A stretch of 64,000 nucleotides of DNA from Chlorogloeopsis sp. ULAP01 (GCF_030381805.1 NZ_JAUDRH010000010.1:186001-250000), one strand, 5' to 3'; counted from the stretch's first letter, positions 42,981 to 52,350 are shown. Program-made: numbers and translations. The notes: generated by a model not told the origin, from the letters alone.

Positions 42981-43598
42981 TTATCGTAAGTTCTGGGGTA
43001 CGTTCTCAGGAACAACCCATAGATAGATAGTTCTACCTTCCACTCGCACTACTTGCTGTGGCTTCCACTCGCCCATATCGAAGTCGTGGGATACAATCCG
43101 GGTGCCTGGTTTAAGTTCTTGCAAAAGCTTGGGTCGAAGTTTGATATTGATATCCGGTAGTAGATAGAGTGTTACCACCGTTGCATCACTGAAATCAGTT
43201 TGAAACAAATCTTGTTGCCGAAACTCCACGCGATCGCTTATTCCTGCTTGTTTGGCATTAGCTTGACTTTTCTGCACCAAATCTGGATTAATCTCCACAC
43301 CAACGGCACGACGAACATTATATTTCTGCACAGCAGTAATTGGTATTCTGCCGTCACCACTGCCAAGATCGTAAAGTACGTCATTACTGCTGACTTGTGC
43401 CAATTCCAGCATGGCATTCACCACTGATTGTGGTGTTGGAACAAAAGGTACATCTGGTTTGCGTTCTTGGGCTTGGGGTGTAGTTGTGGCAGTTGGTGTT
43501 TGTGCTTCAAAAGTGCGCTCTTGTGTACATCCGGCAATTCCCAAGCCAATGATACTAATACTTGTAAACAGTCCGAAAAGTATTTTTTGCCACAGCAT
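42981..43598 (-). CDS. Predicted lipoprotein with class I methyltransferase fold
   Basis: A 205-residue protein. Residues 1-24 form a lipoprotein signal (ILFGLFTSISIIGLGIAGC, lipobox GIAGC), followed by a Thr/Pro-rich linker. From residue ~50 a Rossmann-type methyltransferase core is clear: LYDLGSGDGRIPITAVQKY (motif I), VGVEINPDLVQKSQANAKQAG, FRQQDLFQTDF. The SAM-binding glycine motif is intact, yet the signal would place it outside the cytoplasm. An AAGGA 7 nt upstream supports the start. It is the first gene of the unit, 22 bp before the phospholipase D-like gene. Confidence 0.85.
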   Translation of the reverse strand: MLWQKILFGLFTSISIIGLGIAGCTQERTFEAQTPTATTTPQAQERKPDVPFVPTPQSVVNAMLELAQVSSNDVLYDLGSGDGRIPITAVQKYNVRRAVGVEINPDLVQKSQANAKQAGISDRVEFRQQDLFQTDFSDATVVTLYLLPDINIKLRPKLLQELKPGTRIVSHDFDMGEWKPQQVVRVEGRTIYLWVVPENVPQNLR

Positions 43599-43713
43599 AT
43601 TTTTGTCCTTTTTCCTTTAGCAAGCTGCAAGCCAGCAGTGTTAATAAGCTAGGCTTGCATACTTTGAGGAAATGGCATTACACAAATGTTTGAATGAGCT
43701 AATTTGCAAGTGT

Positions 43714-44349
43714 TTAGAAGTTATAGCCAACTCCTAACTGTAATCCGACATCAGTTTCATCAATGAAACCAACATTTACACCTGCATTAGCTGTAAATTC
43801 ATTGGACAGTGGCACATCAACACCACCAGTAATTAGAAAACCAACTGTACTATCCCTACCTGTGGAAATAGCAGCTCCACCGCCGATGTAGGGAGCGACA
43901 TTGAGTTGTTGTTGTGTAGTTTCTGTGACTGGTTCCACTGGAAAGTCAAGTGTTAGCGGTAGAAGAATAACAGTATTATCACCAAACAAAGCTCCAGGAC
44001 GAGCAGAGAAGTTATTAGTTAAACCAAACTTACTGAAGACAGCAAAAGCACCTTCACCGATTGTGGTATCACCAGATAATCCAATGTTGCCGCCTACTCC
44101 AATGTAGCTAGAACCACCACGGGTAGCTCTGCCAGGTGTGATTGCTTGTGCTACTTCAGGAGCAGACGCTTCAGGTGTAGGTGTCTGGGTTTGTAATTGA
44201 GCAGCATTAGTACTGACATTTGCATTTGTAGTTCCTGCTAGTGCTGTAGCTGAAGTAGTTGCTGCATTTGCTTTGAAACCACTAAAAGTAAGAATACAAG
44301 CGGTGAAACCGACAAGAGAAAGTGTACGTTTGACAAGACTAGAATTCAT
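43714..44349 (-). CDS. Predicted outer-membrane beta-barrel protein
   Basis: A 211-residue secreted protein. A signal peptide (LVGFTACILTFSGFKANA, cleavage near residue 29) is followed by an Ala/Thr/Pro-rich linker. Alternating beta strands follow (SYIGVGGNIGLSGDTTIG, NVAPYIGGGAAIS, LQLGVGYNF). The protein ends in Phe, as many outer-membrane barrels do. Function unknown; structural or porin-like roles are possible. No neighbours are close enough for an operon. Confidence 0.75.
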   Translation of the reverse strand: MNSSLVKRTLSLVGFTACILTFSGFKANAATTSATALAGTTNANVSTNAAQLQTQTPTPEASAPEVAQAITPGRATRGGSSYIGVGGNIGLSGDTTIGEGAFAVFSKFGLTNNFSARPGALFGDNTVILLPLTLDFPVEPVTETTQQQLNVAPYIGGGAAISTGRDSTVGFLITGGVDVPLSNEFTANAGVNVGFIDETDVGLQLGVGYNF

Positions 44350-44838
44350 TGCTAATTTCTGTGAGGGGTAAGTTAAAAATCAAAGTCAACAAAATTTTTG
44401 AGAACTGTTAGTCTACAAAAGTCAATTTAGATTGAGTCAGACTTTATAGACTGCTAGTTCTATCTTTTTAAGAAAAGAAATCACAGCAGTTTGTAACAAG
44501 TTTTAGCTACAAAACTTAGAACTCACAACCAGAATTTAAAGCCTGTTTGATTTCTGGCTCCTGATTCTGCTGTAATTATCTTTCCTATCTTTAATGGTTA
44601 AAAATAAATGTGACTGGAAAGTGACAAGTAGTCTGTTTTTTGGGGTTTTTCGCAGATATTTTTATAATGTATGCCTTTTATGGGATTTTTTCAAGGCATT
44701 TAAAGGTTGAAAACTAACCTTTAGGAAGAGGAGGGGAGGTGGGGAGGTGGGGACAAGGAGACACGGGGACAACTAACCACTAACTAATGATTAGTGACGC
44801 ACGATTAAATGTGTCAATTGCATACGTAACAGCTTAAT
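44350..44838. other. Intergenic region with low-complexity tract
   Basis: AT-rich upstream of the barrel gene. From about 44725 to 44790 a GGGGAGGTGGGGAGGTGGGG / GACACGGGGACAAC tract passes into ACTAACCACTAACTAATG steps, the strain's common intergenic low-complexity DNA. No gene seen. Confidence 0.55.
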
Positions 44839-46005
44839 TTATCTAACTGACTGAGCGAGTTTTTGACCGACTTTAATTAAGCGCATTACTCGTTCTGTTG
44901 CATAGGTTAAAAGTTCAGGTGTGTTGGCGATCGCTTCAGGTAGGCTACAAGGTTCTTTAAGAATTGTGGAAAAGGAGTCAATGCCATAGTCAAAATTCAC
45001 TCGCGCATCCTTACCGATTGTGCCAGCGATCGCAATCACGGGCAGATTATAGCGCTTGGCACGTTGTGCTACTTCTACCGGAATTTTACCTCGCGGTGTT
45101 TGGAAATCAATACTTCCCTCTGCCGTAATTACTAAGTCACTTTCTTGCAAAAGGCTATCTAGTTCTAGATACTGCATCACAATGTCATAGCGCGGATGGA
45201 GGGTAGCACCTAAAAAAGCATACAACCCCGTCCCCAATCCACCAGAGGCACCGCTGCCAGGCATTTCTCGCACGTCAATTTTCAACTCTTGCTCAATCAC
45301 ATCTGCATAACGATCTAGTGCGGCTGCTAGTTGTTCGACTGTTTCCGGAGATGCTCCTTTTTGAGGCCCGAAAACCCTTGCTACTCCCTTTTCACCACAC
45401 AATAGGTTGTGCCAGTTACACGCTACATCAATTTTTACTTGTTCTAGGCGGGAGTCACGCTGGCTCATGTCAATGGTATGGAGTTTAATCAACTCGCCAC
45501 CGCCTCTTTCTAACTCATTACCAGCTGCATCTAACAAACGTATTCCTAAAGCTTGGGCCATCCCTGCACCACCATCGTTTGTGCCGGAGTCACCACAACC
45601 AACCAAAATTTGTTCCGCTCCTGCATCCAGTGCGGCTTTGATTAATTCACCCACACCATAAGTAGTCGTTTTCAAAGGATCGCGAGCATCGCGGGGAACC
45701 AATCGCAATCCTGCCGCCGCCGCCATTTCCAATACGGCAGTTTTGACATCTGTACCCCCAAGAAAGCCATAGTGTGATTCTATTAATTGTCCTACGGGGC
45801 CAGTTACCCTGACTGAATGCAAACTTCCACCCGTAGCAGCAACCAATGCCTTAGTAAAACCCTCACCACCATCTACCAGTGGCGCTTTCTTAATTGTTGC
45901 ATCAGGTATAGTACGTAGAACCCCTGTAGCAATACAATCAGCAACTTCATCCGCAGCCAAACTCTCTTTAAAACCAGAAGGGGCAATTAAAACTCGTAAA
46001 GTCAT
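44839..46005 (-). CDS. Glycerate kinase (GlxK/GarK family)
   Basis: A 388-residue kinase that phosphorylates D-glycerate with ATP. Family hallmarks: VLIAPSGFKESLAADEVADC at the start, PLVDGGEGFTKALVAATGG, GCGDSGTNDGGAGMAQALG near residue 135, and GASGGLGTGLYAFLGA. In cyanobacteria this closes the photorespiratory glycolate pathway; whether 2- or 3-phosphoglycerate is made cannot be read. AAGGAG lies 6 nt before the start. It is followed upstream by a sensor kinase and an SLC13 permease on the same strand, which may supply or sense glycerate-like acids. Confidence 0.93.
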   Translation of the reverse strand: MTLRVLIAPSGFKESLAADEVADCIATGVLRTIPDATIKKAPLVDGGEGFTKALVAATGGSLHSVRVTGPVGQLIESHYGFLGGTDVKTAVLEMAAAAGLRLVPRDARDPLKTTTYGVGELIKAALDAGAEQILVGCGDSGTNDGGAGMAQALGIRLLDAAGNELERGGGELIKLHTIDMSQRDSRLEQVKIDVACNWHNLLCGEKGVARVFGPQKGASPETVEQLAAALDRYADVIEQELKIDVREMPGSGASGGLGTGLYAFLGATLHPRYDIVMQYLELDSLLQESDLVITAEGSIDFQTPRGKIPVEVAQRAKRYNLPVIAIAGTIGKDARVNFDYGIDSFSTILKEPCSLPEAIANTPELLTYATERVMRLIKVGQKLAQSVR

Positions 46006-46045
46006 AGATTACTCCTTAGTATTTAGTTATTGGTTATTGGTTATT

Positions 46046-46063
46046 GGTTAGTAGTTAGTGGTT
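46046..46063. repeat. 18-bp direct repeat, left copy
   Basis: GGTTAGTAGTTAGTGGTT here is identical to 47611-47628. The two copies flank the sensor kinase gene and are embedded in TTATTGGTTATTGG-type low-complexity DNA. Confidence 0.8.
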
Positions 46064-46104
46064 CTCCCCATCTCCCCTGCCCCCCTGCTCCCTTGCTCTT
46101 CATC

Positions 46105-47592
46105 TCACTCCTCACGCCACGGCAAGCGGATCTGAACGTGAGTACCTAAACCAGGTTCGCTGCCAATCGTCAGATGACCTCCATGTTGCTCTATGATCGC
46201 TTTCGTGAGCTTGAGTCCTACACTGGGGCGTTGCTTGCGGGAGTCTTCAAAGGTGACAAAGGCTTGGTTAATCAATGGTTGCTCTATACCTGCACCGTCA
46301 TCGGCAACTTCTATGAGTAGTTCTGTGCTATTGGTAGCATCAGTTTCAAGATATGACCGGATACCCAAACTTCCTCCTACTTTCGGCAGGGCTGAGAGAG
46401 CATTGCGTATTAACTCAGCCAAGACTTCGCGTAGCTTGAGCCGATCCACAACAGCGTAGTGAACCTCTGGAGCAATTTGTAATTCAAAGCTGACACCTCG
46501 ACGCACAAAGTCGTCTTGGAACCGTAGCATCACTTCGTAAAGTAATGCCCGGATATCTGTACGAGCTAGATTTAAATCTAGGGGAAAACCAAATTCGGTG
46601 AACCGTGTGACTGCTTGTAATAATTGATCGAGCTGATCAACAAGTGCCTGCTTTTGCTCAACTATCACTGTGCCATTACCATCTACTTCATAGTTATTTA
46701 GTCCGGCAACCCGCGATCGCAACTGCGACACCAGTCTGTGCAGTGTCAAGCGGGATGGAAGGTTGTGCCAGTCTCCTCCTGTAGCAGTATCTGTCTCACC
46801 TCCAGCCATAGCTTTTAATCCCATCACTTGCTCTCGTTGGGCGATCGCTGCGGTCATGTGATTAAAAGCACGATTCAGCGCTCCTAATTCATCTTTGCGT
46901 TCCTCATCCAAGCGACGCTGAAAGTCACCCCGCGCCACATCATTCAGTGCCTGTTCTGCCTCACGTAGGGGAGCGAATAAATCGGAAGCTAGGTAAGCAA
47001 ACAGCAATAAGATGAGCGATAGAATCCCAAAAGCAGAGATTGTCAGCACAAGTTGTGCCGTTTGGCGAGTGTTTTGAGTTTGCTGGCGAATCATCTGACG
47101 GATCTTTTGATCGGAAGCCACCGCTTGTTCAGTTACCTTCTGAAATTGCTCAAAATCTTCCTCTTCTAGTTGCTCCTCCATGATCTCTAAAGCTTCATCT
47201 CGTCGGTTGGCGTCTATCAAATCAAAAACTTTACGGGAATTTTGGATCAAATTGTTGTAGGCATTACGAACCTCCTCCACTTGTTGGCGTTCTGCCTCAC
47301 TATCAGCTAACTCAGCCCATTGCTGGAAGTCTTTTTCCACAGGCTCGATAGATTCTTCAAATTCCTCTTTGGCATCATCATCATCAGCAAGGATTCGATC
47401 TGGCACTTCTTTAAGGGCGCGAAAGGTTGCCGCCCGTACACTTTGTAATAGAAGACTGCGTTGGTAGTGTTCTTGAAGGTTATCTTCGCTGGCGTGCCAT
47501 TGAGCGATCGCCCACACAGTCACCCCACCGCTTGCCAGTGCCAACAATGCTAAACCACTAAATATAGTTAATAATTTCTTCCGTAGGTTCAT
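46105..47592 (-). CDS. HAMP-domain sensor histidine kinase
   Basis: A 495-residue membrane sensor. Two membrane segments (about residues 8-30 and 180-203) enclose a helical periplasmic domain rich in E and Q. A HAMP domain (LFAPLREAEQALNDVARGDF) follows. The dimerisation region lacks a textbook H-box (RLTLHRLVSQLRSRVAGLNN holds the candidate His). The HATPase domain is complete: ELIRNALSALP, VADDGAGI and VGLKLTKAIIEQHGG. The partner response regulator is not in the window. It lies between glycerate kinase and an anion permease, so it may report on a related substrate (inference). No ribosome-binding site is clear. Confidence 0.88.
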   Translation of the reverse strand: MNLRKKLLTIFSGLALLALASGGVTVWAIAQWHASEDNLQEHYQRSLLLQSVRAATFRALKEVPDRILADDDDAKEEFEESIEPVEKDFQQWAELADSEAERQQVEEVRNAYNNLIQNSRKVFDLIDANRRDEALEIMEEQLEEEDFEQFQKVTEQAVASDQKIRQMIRQQTQNTRQTAQLVLTISAFGILSLILLLFAYLASDLFAPLREAEQALNDVARGDFQRRLDEERKDELGALNRAFNHMTAAIAQREQVMGLKAMAGGETDTATGGDWHNLPSRLTLHRLVSQLRSRVAGLNNYEVDGNGTVIVEQKQALVDQLDQLLQAVTRFTEFGFPLDLNLARTDIRALLYEVMLRFQDDFVRRGVSFELQIAPEVHYAVVDRLKLREVLAELIRNALSALPKVGGSLGIRSYLETDATNSTELLIEVADDGAGIEQPLINQAFVTFEDSRKQRPSVGLKLTKAIIEQHGGHLTIGSEPGLGTHVQIRLPWREE

Positions 47593-47610
47593 TATTAGTA
47601 ATTGGTTAGT

Positions 47611-47628
47611 GGTTAGTAGTTAGTGGTT
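47611..47628. repeat. 18-bp direct repeat, right copy
   Basis: Identical to 46046-46063. It lies between the sensor kinase start and the permease end. Confidence 0.8.
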
Positions 47629-47690
47629 AGTTGTCCCCTTGTCGACGGACTCCGCACGGAAGTGTCCTCCCCGTGTCCTCTTCCTAGCCC

Positions 47691-49235
47691 CTACAACGTC
47701 AAACCAACCCAACGCCAGTAACTGTAGTAGAACAACACCATCAGCCCCAAATGGACAGGAAGCAATACTGAACTGAGGCGTAGCAAATCGGTAGGTTTAT
47801 AAGTTTCGCCTTCGAGTTCTTGAAACATTAGCAGTGCTTTAGAACTGACTGGAAATGTCAAACAGTAATCCATGCCGACGGTACTAATAAACATCACTGC
47901 AACGGGGTTGAGTTGTAAACTGTTGCCCAGGTAAAGCAAAGCGGGAACTAATGCTGCTGCCCGTGCAGTATGAGAAGTCATATAAATATGGGATGTCAGT
48001 GAAATAAATGCCAGTGACACTAAAATGAGCGATCGCGAATTAGTACTAGCAATACTGCTAATAGTAAAAAGTTGGTCAATAATCCACTGCGCTGCCCCTG
48101 AGTCAATCAACGCCCTACCCAAGACTAAAGCTGCACCCACAAAAATTACTAAATTCCAGGAAACAGATTTGAGTCCCTCTTTCCACTTCAAAACCCCTAT
48201 TCCTGGCAGAGTTAAAATCAGTGCTCCAACTACTGTTACCGTGGCAATCTCAAATCCATGCCAAGATTCTGTTAACCACAAAGCAATCATAATTCCTACC
48301 ACAATCAGGGTAATCCCTTCTGAGCGAGAAAGCGGTTTGCCCTTGCCTTGAGGAATATGTAACTCCTGGTTGAGGCGTTCTTGATCTAAAAATAAACGCA
48401 TGATTACCCAGCATGAAGCATAGCTGGCAACTACGCCAAAAGGTAAACCGTAAATTACCCACTCAGTAAAAGAAATTCGCTCTTTGGTTATTTGTTGAAG
48501 TAAGTCATTGGCGATTAGGTGTGAACCTGCACCAACCAATGCCACAATTGTTGACACTAAGATGATGGTCGGCATTAGTAATGCTAAAGCACGAATAATG
48601 CGGCGATCGCTTGTGGCACTGGTAATGCTGCGAAACACAGGAATTGCTACAGCAGCCCTACCAGAAGTAGAAGGAATTAAAAAGGACATGGGAATTAATA
48701 CGGTAACGAGCAACCAAAATACACCCTTTACCGTTTTTGCTCTGGACACGACTAATTGCGTGAGTCGTCCTGCCAAACCAGTTTTTTGCACTGCCCCGCC
48801 TAGCACAAAAGCACCAATCATCAACCAGACTACATCTGACGCTAAAGCATCAAAAAGTTGTTCCTGAGAAATGCCGCCCACCAGAACTAACAGCATCATC
48901 GTAAAGAGGGCGATGTAGTCCGCACTAATGGAGGTAGTTGACCATAAAATTGCCGCTAGTAAGAAGGCAAATAAAGCTAAACGTGCAGGATGAGGCAGCG
49001 AAGAGGGTAACAACACGGCAATACTAGCGATCGTAGTCAGTGCTAATGGTAATACCGCATCGACAACCCAACGAAACTTTCGCTTTTTCGTTTTTTTGCC
49101 AGCAGCCTGATGCTGAGTACCCAAAGCAGTAGGTGTAACCTGCTGCAAGCGCTTCGTATCAAAACGACTCCAAAGGCTTGCCTTGTCTGATTCAGTTTGC
49201 CTGGATACAGATTTAGAGGCAGAAGCTTTTGTCAT
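47691..49235 (-). CDS. SLC13/DASS family anion permease
   Basis: A 514-residue inner-membrane transporter with about 11-12 membrane segments after a 60-residue polar N-terminus. SLC13-like features include MIGAFVLGGAVQKTGLAGRL, PSTSGRAAVAIPVFRSI (SNT/STSG-type loop) and GLKSVSWNLVIFVGAALVLG, with TSHTARAAALVPALLYLG near the C-terminus. It should carry sulfate, phosphate or di/tricarboxylates with Na+; the ion is unknown. It is upstream of the sensor kinase and glycerate kinase genes on the same strand. Confidence 0.88.
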   Translation of the reverse strand: MTKASASKSVSRQTESDKASLWSRFDTKRLQQVTPTALGTQHQAAGKKTKKRKFRWVVDAVLPLALTTIASIAVLLPSSLPHPARLALFAFLLAAILWSTTSISADYIALFTMMLLVLVGGISQEQLFDALASDVVWLMIGAFVLGGAVQKTGLAGRLTQLVVSRAKTVKGVFWLLVTVLIPMSFLIPSTSGRAAVAIPVFRSITSATSDRRIIRALALLMPTIILVSTIVALVGAGSHLIANDLLQQITKERISFTEWVIYGLPFGVVASYASCWVIMRLFLDQERLNQELHIPQGKGKPLSRSEGITLIVVGIMIALWLTESWHGFEIATVTVVGALILTLPGIGVLKWKEGLKSVSWNLVIFVGAALVLGRALIDSGAAQWIIDQLFTISSIASTNSRSLILVSLAFISLTSHIYMTSHTARAAALVPALLYLGNSLQLNPVAVMFISTVGMDYCLTFPVSSKALLMFQELEGETYKPTDLLRLSSVLLPVHLGLMVLFYYSYWRWVGLTL

Positions 49236-49406
49236 TTTTATCTTTGTTTTAATTTGTCAAAATCCACAATTTATCTTGGTTTTGGGTTAAGAAAATGTGT
49301 CCTAAGGTTAATAAAAGGTTAATTATAGCAAGTACTATACTTAGTTTTGCTATTACAGCATTACTACCCGTAGAGAGAATTGAGACATAGCTTACCTATC
49401 GTTGGA

Positions 49407-51023
49407 ATGAAACTTTTAAAAGTGATCTGGAATGTTGGCAAACAGAGCTTATTGCCTGCCATTGCAACCATGCTATTACTAACAGTAGAAACTTTAGCAT
49501 CTGAAATAGATGAGGGGAGCTATTTTTCAACAAGCACTCCATCTGTGGTTGTAAACCAGAATCTTAACCATGCAGATTCACTCACTCAAATGAATTCTGT
49601 ATCCGATTTAGCAGAGATTCTACCAAGTGATTGGGAGACTCAATCTCTCCAGTCATTAATGCAGCGTTATGGTGTAACTGAGACAGATAGTACCTTTAGT
49701 GGCAACCGAGTTATGACTCGCTATGAATTTGCTGCTAATCTTGGGGCAACTATAAATCACATCAATCAATTGGTACTTGCAGGAAATACTAAATTAGTTG
49801 CTCAACAAGATTTAGAAATACTAAAACGGTTGGGTACAGAATTTGCCCAAGAGCTAGAAATTTTGCAAGGACGAGTAAAGCGTTTGGAAGCTAATTTGCC
49901 GCTTCTAGAGGTACAACAATTTTCTACAACTACTAAACTTGAGGGAGAAGTTCTGTTTGCGATTGCAGCAGTTGCAAGCGGTGACAAAGCTGATAATTCA
50001 GGCGAACCTATTTCTGATAATCTTACCTTCAGCAACCGGGTACGGTTAAACTTGGATACCAGCTTTACTGGCAAAGACCGACTACGAACTCGCTTGCAAG
50101 CTAGAAATGTTCCTGAATTAGACGAAGCAACAGGAACTGATATGGCGCGTTTAGCCTTTCAGGGTGATAGCTCTAACAATTTTGAAATGAGCCTTTTGGA
50201 GTATCGCTTTCCGATTGGAGAACAAGCGATGGTTTATTTAGAGGCGGTGGGAGGTGACTTAGATGATGTGATTGTAGATACACTAAACCCTTATTTGAGT
50301 GGTAGTGGTAGCGGTTCAATTTCTCGGTTTGCCCAGCGTAACCCAATTTACCGTCAGGGAGAAGGTGCAGGAGTTGGTATAGTTTACAACTTTACTGAAG
50401 CTTTGAGTTTGAGTTTGGGATATATCGCGGATGAGATTAACGAGCCAGAATTGGGGTTGAGTAAGTCGAGTTATGGTGCGATCGCTCAACTTACCCTACA
50501 ACCAAGCGAAAACACTGGAGTAGGTTTGACTTACATCCGCTCTTACAATAATTTAGACACGGGTACTGGCAGTCGTCGCGCCAACGATCCTTTTAATGGG
50601 CAAAGTGATGCAATCATCGGTGACTCCTTTGGTTTAGAAACAGCGATCGCTCTTAACCCTAGCTTTACTCTTACTGGTTGGGTTGGCTTTACTCTTGCCA
50701 CAGCCGAAGATTTGCCTAACGCTCCAATGGCAAATATTGTTAACTGGGCGCTGACTTTAGCTTTTATTGATGTTGGTACAGAAGGAAGCATTGTGGGAAT
50801 CGCGATCGGGCAACCACCCAAAGTTACTAGCAATGACTTTGAAGTTGCAGGTGAGGCATACAAAGATGAAGATACCTCTTGGCATCTAGAAGCTTTCTGG
50901 CGTTACCAAGTTAGTGACAATATTGCCATTACTCCGGGATTGTTAGTGATTACTAATCCAGAAAGCGATCGTGACAACAACACAATCTACATCGGCACAA
51001 TTCGTACAACATTCAGCTTTTGA
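49407..51023 (+). CDS. SLH-domain iron-uptake-type outer-membrane porin
   Basis: A 538-residue outer-membrane protein when started at ATG 49407 (MKLLKVIWNVGKQSLLP); a TTG frame 27 bp upstream is less likely. A signal peptide ends near ETLASE. An SLH domain lies at about residues 60-120 (LPSDWETQSLQSLMQRYGVT, MTRYEFAANLGATINHIN) and is followed by a coiled segment and a beta-barrel ending in Phe (TIRTTFSF). This is the usual cyanobacterial porin layout, the SLH part anchoring to peptidoglycan. Substrate specificity (iron or small solutes) is not readable. Confidence 0.92.
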   Translation: MKLLKVIWNVGKQSLLPAIATMLLLTVETLASEIDEGSYFSTSTPSVVVNQNLNHADSLTQMNSVSDLAEILPSDWETQSLQSLMQRYGVTETDSTFSGNRVMTRYEFAANLGATINHINQLVLAGNTKLVAQQDLEILKRLGTEFAQELEILQGRVKRLEANLPLLEVQQFSTTTKLEGEVLFAIAAVASGDKADNSGEPISDNLTFSNRVRLNLDTSFTGKDRLRTRLQARNVPELDEATGTDMARLAFQGDSSNNFEMSLLEYRFPIGEQAMVYLEAVGGDLDDVIVDTLNPYLSGSGSGSISRFAQRNPIYRQGEGAGVGIVYNFTEALSLSLGYIADEINEPELGLSKSSYGAIAQLTLQPSENTGVGLTYIRSYNNLDTGTGSRRANDPFNGQSDAIIGDSFGLETAIALNPSFTLTGWVGFTLATAEDLPNAPMANIVNWALTLAFIDVGTEGSIVGIAIGQPPKVTSNDFEVAGEAYKDEDTSWHLEAFWRYQVSDNIAITPGLLVITNPESDRDNNTIYIGTIRTTFSF

Positions 51024-51951
51024 AGCAAAAGTCACATTTCCTCTTGCCTACCTGCGCTCTTGCACATAGCGTCTACTGCCTCCCGATTTGAAAGAGGGTT
51101 TAGGGGTGTAAGGGTTTAGGGGAGCCAGTACGGTTTTAAGCTCATCCCCCGACTGAAGTCTGGGGGATTTCGCGGGCATCGGGAATTGGGAATTGGGCAT
51201 TGGCCAATGCATGAATGCCCCTTGCCCCAAGACGACGGACGACGGTTCTGAGCGCCCCTTAAAGGAATGGGCTTCCCCGTCGTCTTTTGGTGAGGCAGCA
51301 CTTTTGGGGGGTTTCCAACGGACAGTTCCTACAACGGGGGAGACCCTCCGAAGTCGCCACCCTACGGGAAGCCGCCCTCCGGGCGTCTACAACGGGGGGC
51401 TTTGGGGCCCCCACGGAGTGGGGTTGGGGGGAAACCCCCGCACGGCGCTTCTGTTGGCAACGGACTGTCCTCCGCCGCAGGTGACTGGTGTAGACACGTA
51501 GACGGACGTAGTCCGGCTTCTCGCAGAGTAGTGGATAAGCGAAAGTAAGGGTTCCCCGGCATAAAGGAGCCAGTGCGCCCTTGCGGGTTAAGCGCGTCGA
51601 GTGCGACTGGCGTCACCTGGCGTGTGTAGGAGAAAAAACCTCTTTCATCTTTGGCGGGTGAAACTTGTTTCATAACGACTGCCTTATTTCTTGAAAGCGT
51701 TGTGGATGAACAGCCTGTGGGAAACTAGCTTGATATTATTCCTTTTGGCATACAACCATATCATTGCAAGCAAATCTCCTGGCAGATATACGGTTACTGA
51801 GCTTTTGCTACACCTATAATTATGGTTTTGCGAAGCACTCAACACAGAATTAACCACTCCAGATGAGGAGTACAAAATACTTACACAGTATATGTATTAA
51901 CGCCACAATACACTTACACAAAAATATAAAGACTACCAAGGATAATGAATT
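51024..51951. other. Repeat-rich intergenic region
   Basis: About 930 bp. It holds a short hairpin CATCCCCCGACTGAAGTCTGGGGGA (51145-51169), GGGAATTGGG steps, CGACGGACGACGG, and a dense GC-rich repeat block at 51300-51610. Short frames on both strands are translations of these repeats. No credible gene. Confidence 0.6.
51300..51610. repeat. GC-rich dispersed repeat block
   Basis: It contains CTACAACGGGGG several times, GGGAAGCCGCCCTCCGGGCG and GAAACCCCCGCACGG. It also has GCGCCCTTGCGGGTTAAGCG near 51571-51590. Related pieces occur at about 11905-11967 and 10503-10542. The block is unlike the AT-richer genes around it and looks like a mosaic of several mobile or amplified repeats. Confidence 0.75.
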
Positions 51952-52350
51952 ATGTATCTCAAGAAATTACCAGTACAAAATATACAAAGCAATACAAATG
52001 TAAATCAGGCAACTCAGAGTGAAATAAAAATAGATATTGTTCAACTCAATAAATTTATTCAACCTGATATGGTAATTGCTCTCGGTGGTGCCACTATCAG
52101 CTTCGTCACGATTTGGGCAGGAGTTTTATTAGTTCTCTCTAAGATGAGAAGAGTAGCCGAAGATAATAAATTTTATTTCTCGGTCAATTCCTTACAGAAA
52201 GTACCCTGTAAAACTTGTCATTACTTTTCCAATAATTATCACCTGCATTGTGCAGTACAGCCTTCTATTGTGCTCACAGAAGAAGCAATGAATTGCAGTG
52301 ATTACTGTCCTAAATGTATAAACTTTTCGAGCAAAACAAATAATAATTGA
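51952..52350 (+). CDS. Small membrane protein with cysteine cluster
   Basis: A 132-residue protein. AAGGA lies about 10 nt upstream of the ATG. Residues 1-40 are polar; one membrane segment follows (about residues 43-64, VIALGGATISFVTIWAGVLLVL). The C-terminal third has seven cysteines and several His (VPCKTCHYFSNNYHLHC, then NCSDYCPKC) that could bind a metal. I do not recognise the family. It lies in a repeat-rich region. Confidence 0.7.
   Translation: MYLKKLPVQNIQSNTNVNQATQSEIKIDIVQLNKFIQPDMVIALGGATISFVTIWAGVLLVLSKMRRVAEDNKFYFSVNSLQKVPCKTCHYFSNNYHLHCAVQPSIVLTEEAMNCSDYCPKCINFSSKTNNN

Noticed and set aside
51193..51673. Overlapping frames of 60-103 codons on both strands
   Set aside because: All are translations of the GC-rich repeat mosaic.
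51684..51875. A 63-codon minus-strand frame
   Set aside because: No ribosome-binding site or recognisable pattern, and it lies in repeat-flanked intergenic DNA.
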